From assembly GCA_948602995.1 (NCBI GenBank), contig CAPEBR010000001.1, positions 1 through 64,000 of the forward strand: DNA of 64,000 nt, given 5' to 3'. The translations under genes and the position numbers were made by a program. Positions within the stretch are counted from its first letter, which is position 1; the number at the start of each line of letters is the position of its first letter. The notes under the pieces were generated by a model. The model made no database searches. It had not been told where the DNA came from and was given only the letters and a program-made list of their open reading frames with translations. The stretch is from an uncultured Dorea sp. Its GTDB lineage: Bacteria > Bacillota > Clostridia > Lachnospirales > Lachnospiraceae. This document shows, one piece after another, positions 17,252 to 25,350 of this stretch.

Positions 17252-18973
17252 CTAACAGTCTATAATCATATCCTCCAGGGTTCCTCCCGGCTGGATCATG
17301 GGATATACCAGATCTTCCGGATCAATCTCAAACTCAATAATTGTCGGCACCTTCCTGCTGCGTGCTGCCTCTTCAAACGCAGCACGGATTTCCTCCTTCT
17401 TCGTCACCCGGATTCCTTTCGCCCCGTAACTCTGGGCAAGCTTTACAAAATCCGGCGTATATTCCGGACATTCCACCTCTCCGCATCTTCCTCTGCACGC
17501 CGCACCCGATCGGAGGCAGGTCATGGAATAGCGCTTTCCGTAAAACAGCTTCTGCCACTGACGTACCATGCCAAGATTATTATTATTAAATATACAGGAA
17601 ATAATTGGAAGCTCCTCCAGCACCGCCGTAGCAAGCTCCTGAATATTCATCTGCATTCCTCCGTCCCCGGAAATGGAGATGACAGGCGTATCTGGATTCC
17701 CAATTTTCGCGCCAATTGCCCCCGGAAGGCCATATCCCATGGTGCCGAGTCCTCCTGACATAAGAAGTCTCTTTTTCTCCGTAATCTCGGCAAACTGAGC
17801 GGTAAACATCTGATGCTGTCCTACATCTGTAACAATGATACATTCGTCAAACATCTCATTAATGGCGTCCAGCACATCCTGGGGAGTCATAATGGGCTTC
17901 CTCTTCATGGCAAGAGGATGTTCCTTCTTCCAGCGTTCAATCTGCGCAAGCCATTTCTCCGTATCGTATTCCTCCACATATTCCAGCATCTTCTCAATGG
18001 CTTCCTTCGCATCCGCCACAATCGGCACATCCACCTGGACATTTTTCGAAATAGCCGCTGTATCAATGTCTATATGCACAATCTGCGCATGGGGTGCAAA
18101 GGAATGAAGCTTACCCGTAATCCGGTCATTAAATCTTGTACCGATGGAAAATAGAAGGTCGCACTCACCAACCGCCATATTGCAGGCATACGCACCATGC
18201 ATCCCGAGATTTCCGATATAGAGGGGATGCCTTGTGGAAACAGCGCCGCGTCCCATAACCGTTGTCACTACCGGGACATGGGTCCTGTTCACCAGCTTGG
18301 TAAACATCTCATTTGCCCGGGCAATATTCACGCCGCCGCCCACCAGGAAGAGGGGACGTTTTGCCTTCCCCAGCATCTTAAGCGCACGCTTTAACTGCCC
18401 GATATGCACACCAGTACTTGGTTTATAGCCACGGATGTTTACCTCATCCGGATATTCCGGGCTTCCAAGCTCTGCCATCACATCCTTGGGAAGATCAATC
18501 AGCACTGGTCCCGGTCTTCCGGTTCTGGCAATGTAAAAGGCCTCCTTCACAATCCGTCCGAGATCCTCCCTCTTCTTAACGACTATACCGTACTTCGTGA
18601 TGCTCCTTGTAATTCCGACAATATCCACCTCCTGGAATGCGTCATTTCCAATCAGGTGCCTCGCAACCTGGCCAGTAAAGCATACAAGAGGGACACTATC
18701 ATAATATGCCGTGGCAAGCCCGGTTACAAGGTTTGTCGCACCAGGTCCGCTTGTCACAAGGCATACCCCTGTCTTCCCCGTAGAGCGCGCATAGGCATCC
18801 GCCTCATGGACAAGGGCGATCTCCTGTCTTGGAAGAATCACCTTCGTATAATCCTGCTTGTACAGTTCATCGCTAATATCAATGGTACACGCTCCCGGAT
18901 ACCCGAAAATCGTATCCACTCCCTCCTCCTTCAGTGCCTTTACCAGTAATTTGTTGCCGCTGATCTTCTTCAT
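17252..18973 (-). CDS. ilvB: acetolactate synthase large subunit IlvB
   Basis: ThDP-dependent enzyme condensing pyruvate to acetolactate, or with 2-oxobutyrate for isoleucine. The 573 residues show the ThDP domains with catalytic E52 in LPRQEIALVHEAD, the GDGGMQMNIQEL...NNNNLG cofactor motif, and a central FAD-binding domain. AGGAGG is 7 bases before the ATG at 18973. An odd feature is a Cys-rich insertion at residues 484-505 (C486, C493, C497, C502) between RYS and PDFVKLA, absent from the enterobacterial enzyme. Expression is likely controlled by the T-box leader at 19012-19290. Confidence 0.97.
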   Translation of the reverse strand: MKKISGNKLLVKALKEEGVDTIFGYPGACTIDISDELYKQDYTKVILPRQEIALVHEADAYARSTGKTGVCLVTSGPGATNLVTGLATAYYDSVPLVCFTGQVARHLIGNDAFQEVDIVGITRSITKYGIVVKKREDLGRIVKEAFYIARTGRPGPVLIDLPKDVMAELGSPEYPDEVNIRGYKPSTGVHIGQLKRALKMLGKAKRPLFLVGGGVNIARANEMFTKLVNRTHVPVVTTVMGRGAVSTRHPLYIGNLGMHGAYACNMAVGECDLLFSIGTRFNDRITGKLHSFAPHAQIVHIDIDTAAISKNVQVDVPIVADAKEAIEKMLEYVEEYDTEKWLAQIERWKKEHPLAMKRKPIMTPQDVLDAINEMFDECIIVTDVGQHQMFTAQFAEITEKKRLLMSGGLGTMGYGLPGAIGAKIGNPDTPVISISGDGGMQMNIQELATAVLEELPIISCIFNNNNLGMVRQWQKLFYGKRYSMTCLRSGAACRGRCGEVECPEYTPDFVKLAQSYGAKGIRVTKKEEIRAAFEEAARSRKVPTIIEFEIDPEDLVYPMIQPGGTLEDMIIDC

Positions 18974-19011
18974 ATACATACCTCCTAATTATTCAGAATT
19001 TCCATACGCTC

Positions 19012-19042
19012 AAAAACGCCCTAAGCTGTAAAGCTCAGGGCG
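19012..19042 (-). terminator. T-box-controlled terminator
   Basis: Stem CGCCCTAAGCTGTAAAGCTCAGGGCG-type (19017-19042, read on either strand) followed on the minus strand by five U residues. It lies between the T-box sequence and the ilvB ribosome site and is the alternative structure to the antiterminator. Confidence 0.9.
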
Positions 19043-19290
19043 AATATAAGATCCGTGTTACCACCTAAATTCATAGAGACATCTATGCACTCTGCCGGTG
19101 CAGGAACCGCAGTTCCGATACCGCTCCTTTGTAACGTAAGGATCACGTTGAAGTCTACTTGGGAAACACCTCCCCTTTCGGTTCACTGCTCAAGGGCTAC
19201 TTCCATAAATCCGTCACGAAGATTCCCACCATACATCTTCTCTCTTTGCTTCGGGTACTTATGTACTCCTCCCTGTCATAGCATTTCTCT
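19012..19290 (-). promoter_or_regulatory. T-box leader of ilvB-ilvN
   Basis: The minus strand carries the T-box sequence TTTAGGTGGTAACACGG (within 19053-19071) that binds the uncharged tRNA acceptor end. It is followed by an intrinsic terminator and preceded by a stem I-like region with AGAGAG and GGAGGAGTAC stretches. Uncharged tRNA should favour antitermination and raise ilvBN expression. A hand fold places GAAGTAGCCC on the 3' side of the specifier loop, suggesting a GUA (valine) specifier at 19198-19200; this part is tentative. Confidence 0.9.
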
Positions 19291-19302
19291 AAATTAAAGA
19301 AT

Positions 19303-19332
19303 ATTATAGTAGATAAAACGGTATCCTGTCAA
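19303..19332 (-). promoter_or_regulatory. promoter of the ilvB T-box transcript
   Basis: TTGACA (19327-19332) and TATAAT (19303-19308) on the minus strand with an 18-base spacer, directly before the leader. Confidence 0.88.
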
Positions 19333-19350
19333 CACATTTCGCATAACTTT

Positions 19351-19366
19351 ATCACAATTCTGTGAT
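19351..19366. promoter_or_regulatory. candidate operator ATCACA-N4-TGTGAT (regulator promoter)
   Basis: Perfect six-base dyad upstream of the OmpR-type regulator gene; TGTGATTTTTG continues to its right. The same dyad and the same extension occur before the ABC genes at 21121-21169. A TATGAT -10-like box lies 51 bases from the left end, with no good -35 box, as in activator-dependent promoters. Confidence 0.55.
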
Positions 19367-19418
19367 TTTTGGCTGTATAAGAGAAAATTGCTTCGGAATA
19401 TGGTATGATAAATGTTGC

Positions 19419-19447
19419 CATGAGCGGCCTCCCAGGCCGTGAGTAGT
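19419..19447. repeat. GTTAC-family hairpin repeat, inverted copy
   Basis: Reverse complement of the CACGGCC...GGCCGCTCAT unit at 4553, slightly diverged (TACTCACGG in place of TATTCACGG). It lies in the leader of the response regulator gene, ending 33 bases before its ATG. Confidence 0.75.
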
Positions 19448-19479
19448 ATCTGATAAATATAAAAAACGGAGGAACAGCC

Positions 19480-20151
19480 ATGCAAAAAATATTACTGGCA
19501 GAGGATGACCGGGAACTGAACCAGTCACTCTGCTATGCACTGAAACGGGAAGGCTACTCCGTGGTCTCTGCCTTCTCTGTTAAAGAGGCCCGGATGCTTT
19601 ATCAGACTGAACGTCCCCATCTGATTTTACTGGATGTAAATCTGCCGGACGGGGAAGGATATGAATTCTGCCGGTGGGTAAAAGAAAAAACAGATATCCC
19701 GGTACTATTTCTCACTGCCCGAGATTTGGAAGAGGATGTCCTCAGAGGCTATGAGCTGGGAGCCTGGGATTATGTGACAAAGCCCTTTTCCATGAAAATC
19801 CTCCTGCGCAAACTCGAAGTAATCCTCCGGCATATGAAAAGTGAATGCAGCCTTATATTCGATGACGGTTACCTTCGGGTTGACCTGGACCAGGCAAAGA
19901 TCCAGGCAGGCGGCAATGAGATCAGCCTGACGCCTACCGAGCACCGTCTTCTAAAGGAGCTTGTCCAGAACAGGGGGCAGCTTCTCACCTACAGCATCCT
20001 TCTTGACCGCATGTGGGATGCAGGAGCCCAGTTTATGGATAAACATGCACTGGCAGTCAACATTAACCGGCTCCGGGGAAAGCTTGAGGATTCTGGCCAT
20101 AAATATATTTCAAATGTATATGGGATGGGATATCAATGGATTGGTTTCTAA
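19480..20151 (+). CDS. OmpR-family response regulator (BceR/VanR-like)
   Basis: Two-component regulator of 223 residues: receiver domain (1-115) with D52 in LILLDVNLPD and the FLTARD and KPF motifs, then a winged-helix DNA-binding domain (about 130-223, LTPTEHRLLKELVQNRG...LRGKLED). GGAGG lies 7 bases before the ATG. It overlaps the kinase gene by 16 bases. The ABC transporter operon downstream shares an operator-like dyad with this gene's own promoter, which fits a regulator that activates both. Confidence 0.94.
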   Translation: MQKILLAEDDRELNQSLCYALKREGYSVVSAFSVKEARMLYQTERPHLILLDVNLPDGEGYEFCRWVKEKTDIPVLFLTARDLEEDVLRGYELGAWDYVTKPFSMKILLRKLEVILRHMKSECSLIFDDGYLRVDLDQAKIQAGGNEISLTPTEHRLLKELVQNRGQLLTYSILLDRMWDAGAQFMDKHALAVNINRLRGKLEDSGHKYISNVYGMGYQWIGF

Positions 20152-21062
20152 TCGTAACCGCGGCAGCTGCCCTGGCGGTCACGGCAGCTGCCCTTTGGAA
20201 CATGTACCGGATGAAAAAGGAAGTTTTTCTCTTCTCAGACCAGATCGGACAGGCTCTTGACTATATCATAGCGGGAAAGAAATTCCATGAGACCCAGGAA
20301 AGCACATCTGACACTCTGTGGGGCAAATGTAGTGAAAGGTTTAGCAGAGTCAGCCATATCCACGCACAGAAGGAGGCAGCGGTCCTGAAGGAAAAGCAGC
20401 AGATAAAGGAACTGATCTCTGATATTTCCCATCAGACCAGAACACCAGTTGCAAATATGAAACTGTACATGGAATTTTTACAGGAGGAGCCCTTGTCTGA
20501 ACAGGGCCGGGAATTTCTGACCCATCTGTGCAGCCAGGTGGAAAAGTTGGATTTTCTTCTGCAAAGCATGGTAAAGATGTCACGTCTGGAAACCGGAACA
20601 ATTCAGATAAAAAAGGAAAGGACAAACCTTAACGAAACCATTGCAGGCGCACTAAGTGAGATTGTTCCGGCAGCAGCCAGAAAGCAGCTCACCCTGTCCG
20701 TAAGCTGTGATGAAGGACTAAACATAAGCCATGACAGAAAATGGACGGAGGAAGCCATATTTAATGTACTTGACAATGCCGTGAAATACACAGCACCAGA
20801 AGGAAGCATCACCGTTACTGTAGTCCCCCGGGAGATCTACACCAGGATATCCATAAAGGATACCGGAAAAGGGATTCCTTTAGAGAGACAGGCAGAGATT
20901 TTTTCCCGCTTTTACCGGGAGCCCGAAGTTCATGATCAGAGCGGAATCGGGATTGGCCTGTATCTTTCCCGGAAGATCCTGGAACTGCAGGACGGCTATA
21001 TTGAGGTCCGCTCACATCCGGGCCAGGGCAGTGAATTTCGCATATATCTGCAAAGTGACTGA
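20136..21062 (+). CDS. sensor histidine kinase
   Basis: 308-residue membrane kinase with one clear N-terminal helix (4-23) and no large sensor domain. The HisKA phospho-acceptor is H99 in ISDISHQTRTPVANM. The ATPase domain has EAIFNVLDNAVKYT (N), KDTGKGIP (G1) and GIGIGLYLS (G2). Start is ATG at 20136 within the end of the regulator gene. Small kinases without a sensor domain beside FtsX-type ABC transporters usually receive their signal from the transporter itself; whether this applies here is inference. Confidence 0.92.
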   Translation: MDWFLIVTAAAALAVTAAALWNMYRMKKEVFLFSDQIGQALDYIIAGKKFHETQESTSDTLWGKCSERFSRVSHIHAQKEAAVLKEKQQIKELISDISHQTRTPVANMKLYMEFLQEEPLSEQGREFLTHLCSQVEKLDFLLQSMVKMSRLETGTIQIKKERTNLNETIAGALSEIVPAAARKQLTLSVSCDEGLNISHDRKWTEEAIFNVLDNAVKYTAPEGSITVTVVPREIYTRISIKDTGKGIPLERQAEIFSRFYREPEVHDQSGIGIGLYLSRKILELQDGYIEVRSHPGQGSEFRIYLQSD

Positions 21063-21120
21063 TCGTTTCTATTTCCGAAAGCATTCTTTATGCAGCTGTA
21101 AAAGTACTGAACCGTATGCA

Positions 21121-21169
21121 ATCACAGTTTTGTGATAATTGGATTTTGTGACTGGTCTGTGATTTTTGT
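21121..21169. promoter_or_regulatory. candidate operator region of the ABC operon
   Basis: ATCACA-N4-TGTGAT (21121-21136) is followed by two half-sites, TTGTGA (21145-21150) and TGTGATTTTTG (21159-21169). The first dyad matches the one at 19351-19366 upstream of the response regulator. A TATTCT -10-like box lies 53 bases from the left end. Confidence 0.55.
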
Positions 21170-21184
21170 ACGATATTCTAATAC

Positions 21185-21239
21185 CATGATACATGGATTG
21201 TTCCGTGCTTACGCATGAACTTCTGACGCTTGTATCATG
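21185..21239. repeat. inverted-repeat element with CATGATACA ends
   Basis: CATGATACA and TGTATCATG bound a 55-base segment in the leader of the ABC operon. TGTATCATG and CTTACG also occur in the dispersed repeat copy at 34064, so this may be a diverged relative. A separate dyad TAGTAC-TGTA-GTACTA follows at 21251-21266. Confidence 0.5.
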
Positions 21240-21286
21240 CCACAGATATCTAGTACTGTAGTACTAAACAGAAAGGAGACAAACAT

Positions 21287-22039
21287 ATGAATTCATGGAT
21301 TGTTCAGACAAAAGGATTAAAAAAATACTATGAGTATGGCGGAAACACCATAAAAGCACTGGACGGAGTAGATTTTACAGTAAGAGAGCACGAATTTCTC
21401 TCTATTATCGGAAAATCCGGAAGTGGAAAGAGCACCCTTCTTCACATGATCGGGGGGCTTGATACCCCTACAGCCGGAGAAATCATTGTGGACGGACGGC
21501 AGCTCACGGGCATGACAAAAGATGAGCTTACAATCTTCCGAAGGAGGAAAGTGGGATTTATTTTCCAAAGCTATAATCTTGTACCGGATCTCACGGTATA
21601 TGAAAATGTCACTCTCCCGGTAGAACTGGACGGACGGCATGTTGACATGCAGTTTATTGACGAAATCATGGAGGTACTGAAACTCACGGAAAAGAAAAAC
21701 GCCCTTCCAGGCATGCTGTCCGGCGGGCAGCAGCAGCGGGCGGCAATTGCCCGGGCGCTTGCCTCCAAACCTGCAATTATTCTGGCAGACGAGCCTACCG
21801 GAAATCTGGATACTGCTTCTGGCCATGACGTGCTCGGACTTTTAAAGGCTGCGGCAAAACAGTTTCAGCAGACCATTATTCTGATCACACATGACAATGA
21901 TATTGCACAGTTGGCTGACCGTATCGTACGCATTGAGGACGGCCGGCTTGTGAAGGAGCAAATATTAATGGTTCAGAGCCGGTGCAGTACATCCACAGAT
22001 CTGTCAGCTTCAGGAGGTGACGGGTATGCTGAAAAATAA
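21287..22039 (+). CDS. ABC transporter ATP-binding protein, MacB/BceA type
   Basis: 250-residue ATPase of the lipoprotein/peptide export family (LolD/MacB/BceA). Walker A is GKSGSGKST, the signature LSGGQQQRAAIARAL, Walker B IILADEP followed by TGNLDT, and the H-loop ITHDND. AGGAG lies 8 bases before the ATG. It overlaps the permease gene by 14 bases and follows an OmpR-type two-component pair, the arrangement of Bce-like antimicrobial-peptide sensing and resistance modules. Confidence 0.94.
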   Translation: MNSWIVQTKGLKKYYEYGGNTIKALDGVDFTVREHEFLSIIGKSGSGKSTLLHMIGGLDTPTAGEIIVDGRQLTGMTKDELTIFRRRKVGFIFQSYNLVPDLTVYENVTLPVELDGRHVDMQFIDEIMEVLKLTEKKNALPGMLSGGQQQRAAIARALASKPAIILADEPTGNLDTASGHDVLGLLKAAAKQFQQTIILITHDNDIAQLADRIVRIEDGRLVKEQILMVQSRCSTSTDLSASGGDGYAEK

Positions 22040-24521
22040 TAATATGGCTGTAATTGACCGAATGGCAGGAAAAAATCTGAAAAGCAGCCGGAGAAGGTCT
22101 CTTTCCATGATTCTCTCCGTATTTTTATCTTCCTTCCTTCTTTTTAGTATACTTACCACAGGCATCACCTGGTTCCAGATGGAACGGCTTCGGAATATTC
22201 GTCTGAACGGAGCCGAATTTGATGCCATCCTGTATGGCGTTACAGAAGAACAAATGGAGGCATGCCAGAAGAATCCGGACATAAAAAGAACCGGAATAGC
22301 CGCTGTCTCCGGTTATATTGCAAAAACAGAAAAAGAGCATCTTCCAGACGTAGGGCTTTTATGGACCGATGATAGCTTCTGGAATGACATGATGGCTCCT
22401 GCCAGAAAGTGGATAAAGGGACGCTACCCGGAAGAAGAGAATGAGGTTATGGCAACAAAACAGGCCCTGGAAGAATGCGGCTTCGGCGGTCTGGACGTAG
22501 GAGACACCTTCACGGCTGTCTACGGAATACAGGATAAAAAATACGAAAAAACCTTCCGGATATCTGGTATGTGGGACGGCTACGGACCAAAAAAAGTTTT
22601 CTATGTTTCCGAAAATTTTTATCAGAAGACCGGCCTGACTGTAGAGGACGCCTCCTCGGGACGCTATTACATGGATTTTAAGCAACATCTCATATCTCCA
22701 AAGAAACAGGATGCTTTTATCTCATCCATGAAGCTTAAAAAAGTACAGCGTCTGTTCTTTACCGAAGACTTTGCATTTTCCATGCGCATACTCGGGGGGA
22801 TCGCGGGACTGGTATTTGTCACCTGTCTGTGCGCCTACCTTCTGATCTATAATATTATGTACCTGTATGTAGCCGGAAATGTCCGCTACTACGGACTCTT
22901 GCAGACCATTGGAATGACCGGAGCCCAGATCCGCCGTCTGATGTACCGGCAGATACTCCGGATCTGCGGAATCGGAACCACTGGCGGCGTTCTCACTGGC
23001 GGCCTGGTTTCCCTGTTCCTTATTCCGGTTATCATAAAATCACTGGGAAGCAGAAAGGCGGACGAGATTACAGTGACCTTTCACCCGGCAGTCTTCCTCC
23101 TTACCATCCTTCTTTCCGGCATCACAGTATTAATTGCCGGAAGAAAACCTGCTGAAACTGCCATAGCATACTCTCCTGTCCAGGCGCTTGGCTATCGTCC
23201 GCAGGCGGCAAAAACAGCCGCCCGGGCAAAAATTCCAAATTCCCGTCAGAGGAAAGGCTCCCTGATCTGGTCTATGGCAAAAAGGCAGATTACCAAAGAC
23301 CGGAAAAAATCAGCCCTTGTCATGCTGTCCCTGGCAGCGCCACTATCTGTATTTCTCTGCATGACAACACTCCTCACCTCACAGGGTGCACGGGAGTTCG
23401 TAAGCAGTGACCGGAATCTGGATATGAACATAAAGAATGACACCTTAAAACAGGAAAAGAAAGAAGACCGGGTGAACATTTTTGATCAGAAATTTTTAAA
23501 AACGCTGGAAAACATGTCCAGTATAAAAGAAGTGAATCCTGTCATCTACACCGAAATAACCGTCCCCTGGGAGCCGGATTTCGCGGATCTGTGGATGCGG
23601 GAATTCTACGAAACATGGATGACCATCCCTTATGAAGATGATCTCGCCGAGTACAAGGAACACCCTGAAAACTTCGGCTCCTCCCTCGTGGGCATCAGCC
23701 CTTCTGACTTCCAGTCCTTAAACAGCAGCCTGGAGAACCCCATAGACGAGGATGCCTTCCTGAGCGGCAAAACCTGTATTTTATACCGCAATACTCTTGC
23801 CTTAAAAGACAGTGACATATCCGAAAAAACCATCACCTGCGCAGAGTACGACAATCCGGAACATACCCGCTCCTTCCAGATCTCAGGCTTAACCGATACG
23901 AGCGATTACACGGCCCTTGTGGGTTTCCCGCCCACAATCATCGTAAGTGATACTGTAGTAAAGGAATTCGTAAAAGAACCTGTCATCTGCAGCCTGGGCG
24001 TCACCTATACAAAGGAATACAACGAAAAAACAGAAACAGATCTCCTCGCCGTACTGAATCAGCAGACCACTGATTATTCATACGATTCGAAAATAGAGCT
24101 CCTGAAAAATGTAAAAGAAGCACAGGGTAGCCTGCCGGTCGTCAGCGCCGGAATCGTCCTGATCCTGGCATTAATCGGAATCACCAATTACATCAACACA
24201 TTCATGGGAAGCATTCACAGCCGTACTATCGAACTCTCCATTCTCGAAAGCATCGGAATGACCGGCAGACAGATAAAACAAATGCTGATAACCGAAGGCC
24301 TCCTGTATGCCGCCGGAGCCCTGGCCATAACCGGAACAGCCGGCACCGCCATAACCTGGCTTTTGTACCAGTCCATGAACTACATGAAAGCCAGCTTCCA
24401 TGTCCCGGCAGCCCCGGTACCCGGAAGCGTCCTGGCAATCCTTCTGATCTGTGCCTTCATACCGGCAGCCTCCTACAGACAAATTGAAAAACAGGGAACT
24501 GTCACCGAAAGAATCAAGTAA
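22026..24521 (+). CDS. FtsX-like ABC transporter permease
   Basis: 831-residue permease with two FtsX-type halves: an N-terminal helix (about 25-48), an extracytoplasmic domain, three helices (about 250-370), then a second helix, a larger extracytoplasmic domain (about 430-690) and three final helices. Both halves contain the conserved ...TIGMTGAQIRRLMYRQ / ...SIGMTGRQIKQMLITE segment before a helix. The ATG at 22026 has AGGAGG 8 bases upstream; a GTG three codons earlier overlaps that site. The stop codon abuts the palindrome at 24522. Confidence 0.92.
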   Translation: MLKNNNMAVIDRMAGKNLKSSRRRSLSMILSVFLSSFLLFSILTTGITWFQMERLRNIRLNGAEFDAILYGVTEEQMEACQKNPDIKRTGIAAVSGYIAKTEKEHLPDVGLLWTDDSFWNDMMAPARKWIKGRYPEEENEVMATKQALEECGFGGLDVGDTFTAVYGIQDKKYEKTFRISGMWDGYGPKKVFYVSENFYQKTGLTVEDASSGRYYMDFKQHLISPKKQDAFISSMKLKKVQRLFFTEDFAFSMRILGGIAGLVFVTCLCAYLLIYNIMYLYVAGNVRYYGLLQTIGMTGAQIRRLMYRQILRICGIGTTGGVLTGGLVSLFLIPVIIKSLGSRKADEITVTFHPAVFLLTILLSGITVLIAGRKPAETAIAYSPVQALGYRPQAAKTAARAKIPNSRQRKGSLIWSMAKRQITKDRKKSALVMLSLAAPLSVFLCMTTLLTSQGAREFVSSDRNLDMNIKNDTLKQEKKEDRVNIFDQKFLKTLENMSSIKEVNPVIYTEITVPWEPDFADLWMREFYETWMTIPYEDDLAEYKEHPENFGSSLVGISPSDFQSLNSSLENPIDEDAFLSGKTCILYRNTLALKDSDISEKTITCAEYDNPEHTRSFQISGLTDTSDYTALVGFPPTIIVSDTVVKEFVKEPVICSLGVTYTKEYNEKTETDLLAVLNQQTTDYSYDSKIELLKNVKEAQGSLPVVSAGIVLILALIGITNYINTFMGSIHSRTIELSILESIGMTGRQIKQMLITEGLLYAAGALAITGTAGTAITWLLYQSMNYMKASFHVPAAPVPGSVLAILLICAFIPAASYRQIEKQGTVTERIK

Positions 24522-24559
24522 TTGGGGACGGGGCATTTTTAAAAATGCCCCGTCCCCAA
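24522..24559. repeat. 38-bp palindromic element, copy 3 (supplies the cysA stop codon)
   Basis: Perfect palindrome between the convergent permease and cysA genes. Its right arm extends to CCCCAACTTTA like copy 2. On the minus strand it is read in frame by cysA as LGTGHF and stop. Confidence 0.92.
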
Positions 24560-25267
24560 CTTTACGTCGATAAAGTCTGCCACGAATTCTGTCTTTGGAT
24601 TTTTACAGATTTCCTCCGGCGTTCCGATCTGCTCGATCCTGCCCTGATTGGTGAGGATGATGGTACCTGCCACCTCCATGGCTTCTTCCTGGTCGTGGGT
24701 TACGAAGATACTGGTAATCTTAACCCGGTCGATCATGTCTTTCAGCCATGTACGCAGCTCCCGGCGCACCTTGGCGTCAATTGCCGCAAAGGGCTCATCC
24801 AGAAGGAGCAGCTGGGGACTTGGCGCCAGTGCACGGGCAAATGCCACACGCTGGCGCTGCCCGCCGGAAAGCTGGTGGGGAAATCGTCTGCCCAAATCTT
24901 TCATGGAGATCAGCTCCAGGAGTTCTTCTACCCGGTATGTTATTTCCTGCCTGCTTTTTTTCTGTACTTTTAATCCGAAGGCAATATTCTCTTCTACGGT
25001 CATGTAGCGGAAAAGTGCATAATTCTGAAAGACAAAACCGATGCCCCTTTTGCTTCCCGGCAGGTCATTTACCCGGGTTTCATCAATCAGGATATCTCCC
25101 GAGTCCGGTTTGTCCAGTCCTGCAATCATTCTTAAAATTGTGGTTTTTCCGCTTCCGCTTGGGCCTAACAGGGCTGCAAGCTGCCCTCTCTCTATACCGA
25201 AGTTTACATCATCAGATGCCTGAAAACCGTCAAAGGTTTTATTGATATGTCTCATCTCAACATACAT
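24539..25267 (-). CDS. cysA: sulfate ABC transporter ATP-binding protein CysA, short form
   Basis: ATPase of the sulfate importer. The nucleotide-binding domain is complete in 242 residues: Walker A GPSGSGKTT, Q-loop FQNYALF, signature LSGGQRQRVAFARAL, Walker B LLLLDEP and H-loop THDQEE. Most CysA proteins are around 350 residues with a C-terminal TOBE/regulatory domain; here the protein ends right after DFIDVK with LGTGHF encoded by the palindrome at 24522. The TOBE part appears lost by insertion or rearrangement. GGGAGG is 10 bases before the ATG. It is the last gene of the sulfate operon. Confidence 0.9.
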   Translation of the reverse strand: MYVEMRHINKTFDGFQASDDVNFGIERGQLAALLGPSGSGKTTILRMIAGLDKPDSGDILIDETRVNDLPGSKRGIGFVFQNYALFRYMTVEENIAFGLKVQKKSRQEITYRVEELLELISMKDLGRRFPHQLSGGQRQRVAFARALAPSPQLLLLDEPFAAIDAKVRRELRTWLKDMIDRVKITSIFVTHDQEEAMEVAGTIILTNQGRIEQIGTPEEICKNPKTEFVADFIDVKLGTGHF

Positions 25268-25294
25268 AAGCTTCCCGCCTCCCGATTATTTTTT

Positions 25295-25350
25295 GTAACT
25301 GTTCAGCACCCTCACTGCGCAGTAGATGCGCAGACCTGCTAAATAGTTAT
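25295..25350. repeat. nested inverted repeat in the cysW-cysA gap
   Basis: Outer arms GTAACTGTTCAGCA and TGCTAAATAGTTAT (11 of 13 core positions complementary) enclose a perfect CTGCGCA-N5-TGCGCAG stem. The right outer arm contains the cysW stop codon. The GTAAC end and CTGTTCA resemble the hairpin at 39010. Confidence 0.65.
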
